From the NCBI GenBank assembly GCA_037178675.1, contig JAYMGJ010000299.1:1-29587 (forward strand): a stretch of 29,587 nucleotides of DNA. Reading direction: 5' to 3'. The notes beneath the pieces were generated by a model, which searched no databases, had not been told where the DNA came from, and saw only the letters and a list, made by a program, of their open reading frames with translations. Origin of the DNA: Scleroderma bovista. Its lineage: Eukaryota > Basidiomycota > Agaricomycetes > Boletales > Sclerodermataceae. Below, piece after piece: positions 11,232 to 20,760 of the stretch (the stretch's first letter is position 1; each line of letters begins with the position of its first letter). The translations under genes and the position numbers were made by a program.

Positions 11232-11682
11232 CTTGATGGCGATTCTGCACGAATTCAGCGTCGGCGTCTGAGGGACTGGTGGCTCCCACGGTCTTTAGCT
11301 GGGCTTTCTTTGTAGGGCGAAACACATCCAATTACTTACATGTCTAATCTTGCAAGGCGCTTGCAAAGTACATTAAATCATCACAATGTCATATTTAATT
11401 GTCATCCGGCGGCGTGATGCCGAACCTTTTTGTGACAAACCCCTTCCATCCAAGTTTTGTCGCTGCTTTCGTCTAACCAGGCCACTGACGCAGAACCAGT
11501 GCCCTCAACTCGGTACCAGACAAATGGCTTTTGATGGTGCACAAAGACATGGTGGAGGACTTATCAGTGTCCAAATTAGAGACTATCCCAACCATCAGAC
11601 ATTGAGCACAACGTATGTGCACGTGGACTCACATCCAGGAATACATCGGACGGCCCCTCGTGACGAGATATGCGTTGGAGAG
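11232..11682. other. Intergenic region between F-box copy 0 and the HET pseudogene
   Basis: It holds the upstream region of the F-box-like gene, whose first about 40 bases are shared with the other copies. A plus-strand frame at 11386-11709 has no recognisable domain and overlaps the 3' end of the HET pseudogene. I see nothing else. Confidence 0.45.
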
Positions 11683-13845
11683 TCAAGGAGAGAGGGAAGC
11701 CAACTGTGAGTTGAAAGCATGATTATTGGGAAGTGACAGGGCAAGATTGTCTAGAGTAACCAGTGTGTGGCAAGGATTGGAGATCAAGCGCACTTCATGT
11801 TGCCTCAGGGTAATGTCTGCCTCTGAAGAAAGGGACTTGATGTCAGAAAAGATGTTTCCTTTGCGGCAAAAGCTCCCGGAGTTTGTGAAGTGGCCATAGT
11901 CCCCCAGCTGTTCTCGTGAGAATGAAACAGTTTACGGAAGGTATGCATACTCACTGTTGCTCCATCACGAACCAGCAAAAACTTCATGGTGTCCCTATCC
12001 ACAGATAGTATATGCTCACGTTTGCACGGCGAATGGCGTAACATGAGACCCCGCACGTCATGACTGGGATCATTGGTTCCCTATAAATGATCATAGCAAT
12101 TATGTGTGCACAAAAAATTTTGCACTCACCTCAACACCTAAGATTCTCCATTCATCTGGACCATTATGGACGCCAGGACCAGGGATGCCGAAATACCTCT
12201 ATCCGAACTCCAATCCTCGATTTCTCCCACATGACGCGGCAAGTCCGCGCGATCCAAGATGATCCAGGGAGAAAGGTGTGGTTAAACCATATATGACCAT
12301 AGCGTTCACTTCGAGAAGGTGCTTTAGCCATAGACTGGACACGTTCTGGCCCTCTGACCAGCAATTCGTCCCGGTCGGACCATGAAAATCTATTGGCAGG
12401 TACGCAGGCGCAATGTATCCAATCCTGTCCAAAATATTGGCCAAAGGCCACTGCAAAACGACAGCTGCCTTGTCTGTCAGAGTAGACTCTGACGCACAGA
12501 GGATTCATGCCGGTGAGTGTGAGCGTGTTTCCTCTACATTCCAGTGGATATGCGTCACAACAGGCGAAACCATTCTCTGTGACTGCACTATCGTCGATTT
12601 CAAACGTGATGTCGTGATGTCGTGATGGATGTCCTCATATCTGAGGTAGAGTTGGCGGAACTGTACAGTTTTCTCTGTAGGAAGCCGCGACACCGACGAA
12701 GAGTACCTATAATAATTAGAATTCCACAAAGTCAGATTGATAGTGACTGGTAAATGAAATGAACCAGAGCGGCATGGCAGCCAGGCTTGGAAGACTGAGG
12801 GAGAGCAGGGTCGGAGAGGCAGCCAAATTTGGATGCCGCGGTTCGTGATTGGGAATGTGCCAAAGCGGTCTTCCTCGAGTAGCCCTGTTTCTGGAATACG
12901 ATCTTTGAGAGATTGAACAAATTGGTAAAAATCCATCAGCTCTACATCATGGCATTTACGGAAGAAGCTTGGATCGTCGGCAAGGATGCTGCCAGAGCGT
13001 ACATTTGCTTCGTTGCAACCCCACGCAAAGATGCTTTGGTCATTCGACATCATGGCGGATGATCTCCAGCTGAAGACGGTGAAATGCCTTCTTCCCCTCC
13101 CCGTACAACATCGGTATATTCACGTCCAGAAGACCCATCAAGGAATAAGCCCTGTCCTCGACTCGCGTCGTTGTCCGATCGGCAGCCCATGACATGATTT
13201 GAGCAATACAAGGACGGTTGGAAGAAAGTCCATCCGTCAATATATGGTGTGGAACTCGAGTGATGGTTGATAAAATACGTGAGAGTGTCTTCTTGTCGCC
13301 TATGTGGTGCCAATCTTTGTTGAAGAAGTGGACAATCCTCGGTGCGATCATCTCCTGTAGAGTCCACCCACGCGAAAACCACTCTGGCCATCCGTTGGAC
13401 TTGTGATACCTCTCCCTATTCCTCACAGAAAAGATGAGCAGGGGACATCGTGGAGGTATGCATAGCATACACCAGAGCCTTCATACCACCGGAACATAGA
13501 ATTGATGGCCTCTGATAGTTCTGCGCTGCTACGCTTGTCTATGCAGCAAGCGTCCACCCACAACCACTCATATCCGTCCCTTTTGGCCTGCTCGCAGTCA
13601 TCCAAGGTCTTCTTGTAGCCGAGGCGCTGGCGAATTTCATCTCTCACCTCACTCTCCATCTTTGCGAGATCAACCATCTCCTCGTAATCGACTTCTGTGG
13701 GGTTGATCCACCGATGGGATAAGATCGCATACTTGGTGGATTCATCATCGACTGACTCAAGGACCTTGGTTCGATGATCCACTCGCCCCCCATCCCTCTC
13801 CAAAAATGATTTTATGTTGATAAGGCGCATGCTGCCCGAGTCCAT
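11683..13845 (-). pseudogene. HET-domain (heterokaryon incompatibility) protein, multiply frameshifted
   Basis: HET-domain proteins act in fungal allorecognition. The domain is clear: MRLINIKSF, YAILSHRW, YEWLWVDACCIDK, SSAELSEAINSMFRWY, CYAYLHDVP, WFSRGWTLQEMIAP and AYSLMGLLDVNIPMLYGEG, with SIFAWG after it. The reading frame breaks at least four times: between 13423 and 13468, just after HDVP (1 nt); near 13047-13055, between LEIIR and SNDQSIFAWG; at 12605-12628, where an 8-bp unit is tandemly repeated; and near 12190. Two introns remain recognisable downstream, 12081-12129 and 11821-11954, and the last exon reads ADITLRQHEVRLISN and ends at 11683. The family's conserved C-terminal pattern (GPERVQSMAKAP, HIWFNHTFLPGS) is visible. 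Sequencing error could explain one break but hardly four. Confidence 0.82.
12605..12628. repeat. 8-bp tandem repeat causing a frameshift
   Basis: CGTGATGT occurs twice in a row, followed by a third copy with one change at its last base (2.9 units). Removing one unit puts the HET reading frame before and after it in phase: on the minus strand DIHHDIT would run straight into FEIDDSAV. This fits a slippage duplication inside the coding region. Confidence 0.75.
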
Positions 13846-15440
13846 GCGCGTCAGTTACCGCTGATCGTGGGATGGTATCCATACCTCCTTGAAGCGAATT
13901 GGCGACCACCAAAAATCAGATGCAGGAGCTCGAAAGAAATCAGCGATGGTGATTGCGTTGGTTCTCTTTAGATAGATGCCTTATATGCGCTGAGAAGGTA
14001 GATAAACAGCAGAGGAACACTGGCGAACGATACTTACAGTGAATTTCGTCTGCTTAAACCTCAACTCAGTGAACGCCACTGATGTGGCTGTAAGAGCACA
14101 AGGACAACATGTGGAGCTTCATCTCAAAAGCTGCTGTACAGGTCTTGTAATTTGGGTGCAGATAGCGGTGGGACCCATTGAAATATGGGTGGCAACGTTA
14201 TCAATACTTGATCTATTAGTATTAAACCATGGCGATTCAGGAATGATCAACCTGATGGAAGCGACGGCGAGTATGCTGCCATGTATAAATCCATTCCATT
14301 GAAGCCCGAGGACAACGTCTTAATAGGAATACCGCGGGGCGCCTAGGTCGCGGGGGATTGCTGTGGCGACTGGGGATGGCAAACCAGGATGAGAACGCCA
14401 TGACATAGGCTTCGCTGGAAACACCTTGCACAGGTATCCATTTGTTGAATATGCGCCAGAGTCTTCATTTGCCTTTTGTAACAGCAGATTTTGGCGCGCC
14501 ATTGGTCCGGCGACGACCGGTCATCTGTTCTGGGGCTTCTTTCTCCCGCAGTCCCCCGCACGTGCATTCTGAGCAACGCACTTTGGCGAGGTTTGCAACC
14601 AAACTTCCGGGGCTGTTCTAGTCATATATGAGGGTGTATAATTCTGAGATCATATGACAAGCACGGCCAACCGATAATCTAGAATCATCTTGCCCACCGG
14701 TTTCAGAAAAACTCGTAAGTAAACATCAAGTACGTAACAAAAAGGGAAATAAACCGTGCGATACCAGATGAGATAACTCTCATCTTTCCCTGTGTTGGTG
14801 AAACTATGCCTTACCCCGACCACATGGCTGTGTTCCCCGTCTAGTGTCTTCGATTAGACCGCGGTTGTGCAGATTCGCCTGCTGACTTCTCCGTATCTAT
14901 TGCTTTCCCTGAGCTGTCGGACAGATTGCACCTCGTTGTTCTTTATTTCAATGGTCGATTGTGCATACGTGCACGACTACGAAATGCCCTGAAAATGCAT
15001 GATGCGTCGTGGAGCTGATCGCTACGGGTGGGACTCCTGTTGCATGAAATGCAGTACGGAATGATCAACAACGATCGCGGTAGCGTGCGGCACAACCTCG
15101 ATCGAAACAGGAACATGTCGTACTTGCTACGCGAATGACATCCAACGAAATATGGCGTCGTACTTGAGAGGGATACAGCTTTTAACCCTGTCGCTGGAGC
15201 GTGTGCAGCTGCCGTCTCGATCTGTCATCCTGTGGAAGGACTAAGGGTACTATTGCATCTTCTGTATTTTGTGGAAGGGTCATGGGAAATGAGTCAATAG
15301 TGTCGATGGCATGGTGCTGCGAGTCGGGTGGAAGGGAATTCGCCGCTTGGGTTGTAATCCCATCATTAGAACGGATAAGCACTAACATGCATCGACTCTC
15401 TCTCTCCGTCTTCGCTCAAGGGTGACTTTTACGTCCCATT
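13846..15440. other. Long stretch without a recognisable gene
   Basis: It contains the upstream region of the HET pseudogene and then about 1.5 kb in which all frames are short. A plus-strand stretch at about 14241-14345 encodes DGSDGEYAAMYKSIPLKPED before a stop and may be an exon relic, but I recognise no family. Short open stretches around 14440-14640 and 15030-15150 are likewise unassigned. No tRNA, LTR or terminal inverted repeat was seen by eye. Confidence 0.4.
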
Positions 15441-15704
15441 GCAAATTCACAGTGGGAATGGCGACCTCAAGCGTTTCTTGAGGTACTGTGGGCTGGAAAC
15501 CATGTTGAACAGTGTATGGACAAAAAGAAGAGACTTTCTGGCCGTTACAAATTGGTGAGCATCATGATTTCTCCTTGCTTCATACCAGACGAATCCACTG
15601 CTAGTCCAAGAATAACCTCGCTTTGCAACGACCAACTTTACTAGCACTCCGAGTTACCATTCTACCAAGGCAAAGTGCCCTGATCTCGACACTGAGTCGA
15701 ACGT
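15441..15704. other. Unassigned sequence left of the HET fragment
   Basis: A minus-strand frame (15447-15647, 66 codons) is open but matches neither the HET pseudogene nor any other family I know. It may be divergent flanking sequence carried along with the HET fragment. Confidence 0.3.
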
Positions 15705-15915
15705 GACGGCGCGACGGGTATCCTGATACCTGAGATGGAGTCGGAACGGTACGGTTTTCTCTGTAGGAAGTCGCGATACCAAGAAGTAGAATTCCACAAA
15801 GCCAAAGTGATAGTCCCTGGTGAACTTGGCGCAATATGCGGCATGGCCAGGCTTTGAAGACTGGGCGAGAGTTGGATGCCGCGATTGGTGGGAACGTGCG
15901 AAACTTCCAAAACAA
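15705..15915 (-). pseudogene. HET gene fragment abutting unit A
   Basis: This aligns at DNA level with about 12626-12885 inside the HET pseudogene, with small deletions. Shared strings include GGTTTTCTCTGTAGGAAG (versus AGTTTTCTCTGTAGGAAG) and TAGAATTCCACAAAG. On the minus strand it encodes pieces such as RTFP and TNRGIQL followed by ITLALWNST, corresponding to GTFPITNRGIQI and INLTLWNSN in the other copy. No HET domain core remains. It ends within about 20 bases of the left edge of tandem unit A, so a HET gene probably stood beside an ancestral unit. Confidence 0.75.
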
Positions 15916-16264
15916 TCTTAGCTCGTGGTCACGTCATAGGCTGTCACGTACTGAACTACTGTCACAACCAAAGTACAAATCAATGACCAGCATGGGTTAC
16001 ATTGGCTATAGGAGAGAATCCTGGTTCCTTGAATATATACGTCCAAGGCCCGTTGTGGGTACCTGCTACTAGTCCATGTCAAGTGCACATCTCCTGCAGC
16101 AAAATGTTATTTTTCATCATGAATTGTAGAGCATAGTTTCTGCCACTGTAAGCAAAGATGAAAGGTAGCATCCCCCAACTGACGGATCTGAGAGTGAGTA
16201 GCGTCGCACCTAGTAGATGTCACACCATTACAAGGGACAAACATACCAAAAATTCAATGACAGA

Positions 16265-16522
16265 TCAGAACTCGTCCCTCTTTGATCTCATGCGAGGAAC
16301 AAGTTCATCGACCCTTAAAATGCCATCCAAACCTTTCAATGCCTGCATGACCTCTTGTTTCATACTAGTAGCATCGTCTGTTGATGGGACTTTGAAAACG
16401 AAGACATCGTTCAACTCGCCCACGGGTCCTGAATACTGGATATCATGTAGAGCAGGATGAGCATTCGCGATGCTGGGTGGGCTGGCGAGGTATGTGCCCG
16501 CAAGTGTAACGGCAAGTTCCAT
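16265..16522 (-). CDS. Small signal-peptide-like protein, copy A (85 aa)
   Basis: The minus-strand frame encodes MELAVTLAGTYLASPPS followed by IANAHPALHDIQY, a possible signal peptide with cleavage near ANA-HP. The rest is GPVGELNDVFVFKVP, a charged helix-like segment (DDATSMKQEVMQALKGLDG) and the C-terminus RVDELVPRMRSKRDEF with a dibasic KR. I do not recognise a family. The frame is intact here and in copy B, which differs in only four residues, and is broken by a stop in copy 0. An opposite-strand frame at 16158-16460 is also open in A and B, so strand choice is inferred from composition and the signal-like start. It could be the first exon of a longer gene, but no in-frame continuation was found. 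Confidence 0.42.
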   Translation of the reverse strand: MELAVTLAGTYLASPPSIANAHPALHDIQYSGPVGELNDVFVFKVPSTDDATSMKQEVMQALKGLDGILRVDELVPRMRSKRDEF

Positions 16523-17053
16523 AGTGAGAGCCTCTACAAGTCATGGCGGTTACGTTTAACAAGAGGAATGTGATGATCGTTTACTGTATGATGCACGCAC
16601 CACGAGCGATGTTCACAAGAGTGTAAAACTAGATGTTCGTGTTAAGCTGAGGATGTTGTTTACAGATGGCCTGGTTAATTGTAGTGAGTGTGTATCATTT
16701 GACGACGGTCACACTGATCATGGCTTGAATGTGGGATACACTTTGAGATATCATAGTCTGACTACTCTTTCTTCTTCTCTCCCGAAGTTGTACATATGGT
16801 ACTGGTATATATCACATCGCTTTCTCATCCTCTTTGCAGTCAACACACGTAAAATACTGATAGTACACTACCCCATGCAAGTTCGTGATTCCAGTTTCGT
16901 TTGGGCAGTCATCTGCCCTGTTTCCAATATCACCGGGCTAATATACACGTCGCCAGCGACACATTGAACAAGCAAGAGCACGTCCATCCTGATTGTGACC
17001 GTGGCCACCTTCACGTTTTCTCCGTGGCTTTGAGTTTTTCTGCAACAGCTTAC
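16523..17053. other. Intergenic spacer within unit A
   Basis: This matches 22807-23302 closely, with several small indels, and 9441-9896 more loosely. It contains the promoter region of the small ORF and the 3' flank of the F-box gene. No frame is conserved across all copies. Confidence 0.5.
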
Positions 17054-18337
17054 TTAGAAGGGCATTAAGTTGGTACCATTAGACCAACCTGTCAAAAGAA
17101 TTCCATCATGACATTCCACACGGAACGTACTTCCAGCGAGCTGCTGATCAAGAGCATGAACAGCTAGTGTCGAGTGTTGCGTGAGAAGGGCGTCCACATT
17201 GCGGGGATCGATTAATTGCACCACGCGAACTGTTGGTGCAGTGTCTCTGACAAAAGCGAGGACCGTAAACAGGTGCGAGTAGTCAGACTGGTCTTGCTGG
17301 TCCACCTCCGCTGATACTCCGAAGTATTCGACGGGAGGAAGAGAAAATCCATCCAAGAAAATATACGAGAAATTTGTAACGGATACTGAAATGCGGCGCA
17401 AATTTGGGCATGATCCATCGATCATACCCAGGAAAGCATTGAGAGACCTCCCGATATGATGCGCCTGCCGGATTTGAACGCTGGTCAAGTAAGTACCGTA
17501 GCGACCCATAAACGCTCTCCACAAATGGGGTCTGAATACGTCCACACTAAGAACCACCTCCCGGAGATTTGTTGGCGCCTCCCCTGTGTCAATGGGGCCA
17601 AAGTGGTCTGGTGTGTCATGAAATGATTCCACAATGAGGGTGTGCACCGAAGAAAGAGCATGTGTAGGCACGAAGCCATCTTTCCAGGACAACACATGGG
17701 ACTTCAAGATATGCAAATGAGGTATCCCCTTCAACAACACTCCCTCTAATTGATCTATCTCGGGAAACAGCCCATAGGATGACCAATCAAGGACACGCAG
17801 CGATGATGCAGAGCAGAGCAGAGCATGGATGATGTTAGGACGCATCAGCTCGTATTCGTAGTCGTCAGAGGCAACTGCGAACGACGCAATCGCAAGATTG
17901 GGCAGGGACCGGATAATGTCAGCTAAATATTCACATTCGGCCTCGGGGTCGATAGACTCGTCGTCGAAAACAACATCTAGTCGTTGTGCCCATGATCCGA
18001 GGGAATGAACACCGGGAATAGTCCCATCACCCGCGGCGTATTTCTTCAGCGTGTTGGAGAGAGACAGCAAGCATCCAACCTTGCCGATGTAAATGGCCTG
18101 GTAAAGATAGCGCTTTGCCAAGCGCCACCACTGCTTGCAGACACGAACTAAGGAAGACTTGGTGATGAGCGCAGCCCGGAGAGCGGGTTGGTATCTGCGA
18201 TTGTAAAGAGGTCCAATGATACTGGAGTGTTCATAGATGTCCGGGACCAGGGTGCCGGGGACGGAGGTAGCAAAATCAAAGATGCGTCCCCATAATTCGG
18301 GAGGCAGAATAACAGTGCGTTCTTCCCTTGCAGTCAT
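17054..18337 (-). CDS. F-box-like protein, copy A (single exon, 427 aa)
   Basis: The intact intronless paralogue begins MTAREERTVILPPELWGRIFDFATSV, keeping the F-box-like core. It continues with VCKQWWRLAKRYLYQAIYI and leucine-rich segments (SLPNLAIASF, ASSLRVLDWS, PTNLREVVL, CPNLRRISV). The C-terminus reads LLTGWSNGTNLMPF and stops where copy 0 runs on for more residues. It is far closer to copy B than to copy 0. A substrate-adaptor role in SCF ubiquitin ligases is a family-level inference. The gene is divergently transcribed from the dioxygenase-like gene, with about 340 bp between the starts. Confidence 0.84.
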   Translation of the reverse strand: MTAREERTVILPPELWGRIFDFATSVPGTLVPDIYEHSSIIGPLYNRRYQPALRAALITKSSLVRVCKQWWRLAKRYLYQAIYIGKVGCLLSLSNTLKKYAAGDGTIPGVHSLGSWAQRLDVVFDDESIDPEAECEYLADIIRSLPNLAIASFAVASDDYEYELMRPNIIHALLCSASSLRVLDWSSYGLFPEIDQLEGVLLKGIPHLHILKSHVLSWKDGFVPTHALSSVHTLIVESFHDTPDHFGPIDTGEAPTNLREVVLSVDVFRPHLWRAFMGRYGTYLTSVQIRQAHHIGRSLNAFLGMIDGSCPNLRRISVSVTNFSYIFLDGFSLPPVEYFGVSAEVDQQDQSDYSHLFTVLAFVRDTAPTVRVVQLIDPRNVDALLTQHSTLAVHALDQQLAGSTFRVECHDGILLTGWSNGTNLMPF

Positions 18338-18679
18338 CTTGATGGCGATTTCTGTGTCGGCGTGGGACTTGAGCAGCTTTCATATACTAGGAAAGACAAG
18401 GTTTGCGCCTTGATGTATAATACGAACCAACTCCACCTGAACTACTTGATTTGGGTATAAACTACGAAGCTAATGGGTCAACGAGGAACGGGTCAACTCG
18501 CTCTATCATGCGAGGCATGATCAGGTGGTACCGTTATCTCGCGTCATATTACCTGGCGAGCGGTGGTTTCAAGGAGCCTTTCCTGTTTGTAGCGCTGCCC
18601 CCCGACTCGTCCCTAATACGCCTGCGGAGGGCGTACACGCGCATCTGTGCCTCAATCCATCAGAGTGCGGTTGTGCGAC
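18338..18679. promoter_or_regulatory. Bidirectional promoter region, F-box / dioxygenase, unit A
   Basis: These 342 bases lie between two divergent starts. The matching region in unit B (24585-24755) is only 171 bp. Unit A therefore carries about 170 extra bases in the middle (about 18412-18620), or unit B has lost them. The shared ends include CAGCTTTCATATACTAGGAAAG on the left and GCGGTTGTGCGACATGGCACC at the dioxygenase start. Confidence 0.6.
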
Positions 18680-19631
18680 ATGGCACCCCAAATTGACCTA
18701 GAAGACGTTGTCGACAGCGAAATCAAGTGCGTAGGAGTTGTATACAGAGGTAAAATGGAAGTTTTCGTTACTGATATAATAAACTACACTTCACACTTTT
18801 GACAGGGAATGGCATTTTTGTCAGTTGGCTGAGGTCCTACAAGTTCGTATATCGCCCTCATCGATCTGCAAACATTTACTTTCACCAAAACAATGACCAA
18901 GAACTCCGTGCTGCCCTGGAGCTCCGTGACGCTGTGCTCCGGCTGCGGAGGGATGGTGCCTTTGTAGCTGTTCCACTCTTCCGCATAAACACAGGTCCCA
19001 TGGGGCCCCATCCAGTTGGTACGTATTGGCATACAAAGTGGTACTGGTACTAAGATATCACTTGTTGTAGGTTCTTATGAAATCTGGGTTCCGTCGACAT
19101 CGTTCGCCGATCAGTATACTCCTACCTCTGTCAAAATCGGGGCAACCTCGGGTAAATACGAATTGGCTGCGGCCTGTACTGATTTCAATTCATGTTTGTG
19201 ACTGCAGCATCTTTGTTCATCCACTTACCAAGGAAGAGGTATGTAGTTTTCCCGATTAATATATGGATCGTCTGACAAGCGTCCGACTTTCACGCCAGAG
19301 GAAGTGAGAAACTTCTGCCATATGCCTTACATCATTCTCAAAATTTGCTCCAGAGACCATGAAATCCGGAACGCATTGATTGGGCCTTCCTTTCCGCTCG
19401 ATCTCACGAAAATTCCGGCGGCACTCCCCAATGTTCCACTCCAATATCCTAGCCTCAGTACGTCTGTTATTTCAGAATAACATCGTTAACTGGATTGTAC
19501 CAGAACTTGGATACTCGGAACCGGGACCCGACTTGACCCTGGAAGAACGTCGCCGCATTGGCGCCAATCTCGAGCGAATCCTGCAAGGAGAAAAGGAAGC
19601 AGCCCAGGCTCCTCCAGCTATGTCTGACTGA
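18680..19631 (+). pseudogene. DOPA 4,5-dioxygenase-like gene, copy A, frameshifted
   Basis: The exon layout is the same as the copy at 24756-25701. Exon 1 is 18680-18749; exon 2 (18806-19018) encodes IYFHQNND, ELRAALELRDAVLRLRRDG and GPMGPHPV. In exon 3 the sequence TTCGCCGATCAG replaces TTCGCATCAG, a net gain of 2 bases at about 19106-19110. This throws the frame out before the conserved LCQNRGNL segment. Downstream, HPLTKEE and DHEIRNA are still present, but the Trp expected in NAWIG is Leu (TTG, about 19375). Splice sites remain good, including a GTAAAA donor for intron 1. The damage looks recent. Members of this family cleave the DOPA ring (extradiol cleavage) in betalain-type pigment pathways. 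Confidence 0.75.
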
Positions 19632-19828
19632 GGTCAATTCGAAGATAGCTACATATGCTTTTTTGGTCATCAGATCATTTTGCATTGTGTGAAGGTGCTG
19701 TTAACCTGTAATCGTAACGCTATGACCGATTCTACCGATTCTTCATAAAATGGCTGATGGCACGTGCCAGTGGTATTAGGGCTCTTCCAGTCACTTACAA
19801 CGATTCCCTTTCGACGATTGCAGTGATC

Positions 19829-20602
19829 ATGACAGAGAACTTTGAAGTTTCTAAGCACTCGATCTTTTATATGAACACGGTAATCTTCCTGGTGAGTGGC
19901 CCCTGATGAGGGTTTTTTCTGCAGATATCATCGTTTGGCTTACACAATAGGTTTGCGTTCAGGTGGACAACTGTTTATTCAGGGTTCCCATCGAGCCCTT
20001 TGAGCAGGAATCTACCGTATTCTGCGATATGTTTTCCATGCCTCAAGGTAGTCAGAGCACGGTAGAGGGGTTAAGCGACGACAAACCTATTCGACTTGAT
20101 GGCGTCACCAAGAACGATTTCGAGCAGTTGCTGAAGGCTCTCTTTCATAGGTCAGTTTGCAGCAATTGATCAATAATAGTACTAGGATGCTGAAACATTG
20201 CACCGCAGACAGAATGGTTCAGTGCCTGCCCTACCGCTCAGTGTCGATGAGTGGACGTCCGTCCTCAAGCTATCCACGAAATGGGAGTTCAGAATGCTGC
20301 GCTTGGCAGCCATCGATTCTCTGCTTGCTCTGCAGCTTGGTCCAGTTGAGAGGATCGTTCTCGCAAAACAATATGATATCAGACATTGGATGGTTCCTGC
20401 TTTGAACGAGTTGGCCCAAAGACCTCAACCATTAGGTCTCGAGGAGGGGACAAGATTGGGACTTGAGACTGCGCTAAAGCTGGCTTCTGTGCGAGAGAGG
20501 GTGTCGGTATCTGGCAGCAGATTTTACGTTGCTCCTGCTAGGGATCTTGGGGCCCAGAAACTCGACTTCTCCTCAGCCATATGTACGACATTTGTCCTGT
20601 AG
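19829..20602 (+). CDS. BTB/POZ domain protein, copy A (three exons, 214 aa)
   Basis: Exons 19829-19891, 19963-20150 and 20209-20602 give a 214-aa protein; introns are 71 and 58 nt and phases close. The start MTENFEVSKHSIFYMNTVIFL leads into VDNCLFRVPIEPFEQESTVF, then DMFSMPQG, PIRLDGVTKNDFEQLLKALFHR. This is the BTB pattern of a large Agaricomycete family (usually FRVPrxxFexeSxxFxxMFxLP). The C-terminal part WTSVLKLSTKWEF, MLRLAAID, ERIVLAKQYDIRHWMVPALNEL and RPQPLGLEEG is the usual BACK-like continuation. BTB proteins commonly act as CUL3 ligase adaptors; the role here is inferred. It is transcribed in the same direction as the dioxygenase-like gene, about 200 bp downstream. Confidence 0.85.
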
Positions 20603-20760
20603 GTGCCCTGTATAAATTGTACTCATTACAGCATGCTCTCATAGTATGACATGTATCCAGACGCCGGCCACTGATATATTTGATATCCCGAAAATTTAGA
20701 TAGCTCTAGTGCGTTCACTTTGTGCAAGCCGTAGTACGCTCGTAGTACTCGATCCACCAT

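Larger units (their letters stand above)
8868..11270. repeat. Tandem block, unit 0 (small ORF + F-box-like gene)
   Basis: This segment aligns by eye with 15930-18370 and 22268-24620. It starts near the shared string CAACCAAAGTACAAA and ends just upstream of the F-box start, where the shared CTTGATGGCGATT gives way to unrelated sequence. It is clearly the most divergent of the three copies, with several small indels. It lacks the dioxygenase and BTB genes that follow the F-box gene in units A and B, so it is either an older, shorter duplication or has lost its right half. Confidence 0.85.
15930..20602. repeat. Tandem block, unit A (most complete copy)
   Basis: This is the only copy carrying all four genes uninterrupted: small ORF, F-box-like gene, DOPA dioxygenase-like gene and BTB gene. 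From about 15983 it matches 22268 onward almost base for base, including spacers and introns. The distance between equivalent F-box start codons is 6247 bp to unit B and 7106 bp to unit 0. All three copies lie in the same orientation, so this is direct tandem duplication. Confidence 0.88.

Noticed and set aside
16158..16460. Plus-strand frame antisense to the small ORF (also at 22445-22744)
   Set aside because: It is open in A and B but has no signal or domain. The minus-strand frame has a plausible signal peptide and conserved length, so that strand was preferred, though not with certainty.
16653..16967. Plus-strand frame of 104 codons in the unit A spacer
   Set aside because: The frame is not conserved in the equivalent spacers of units 0 and B, where indels destroy it.
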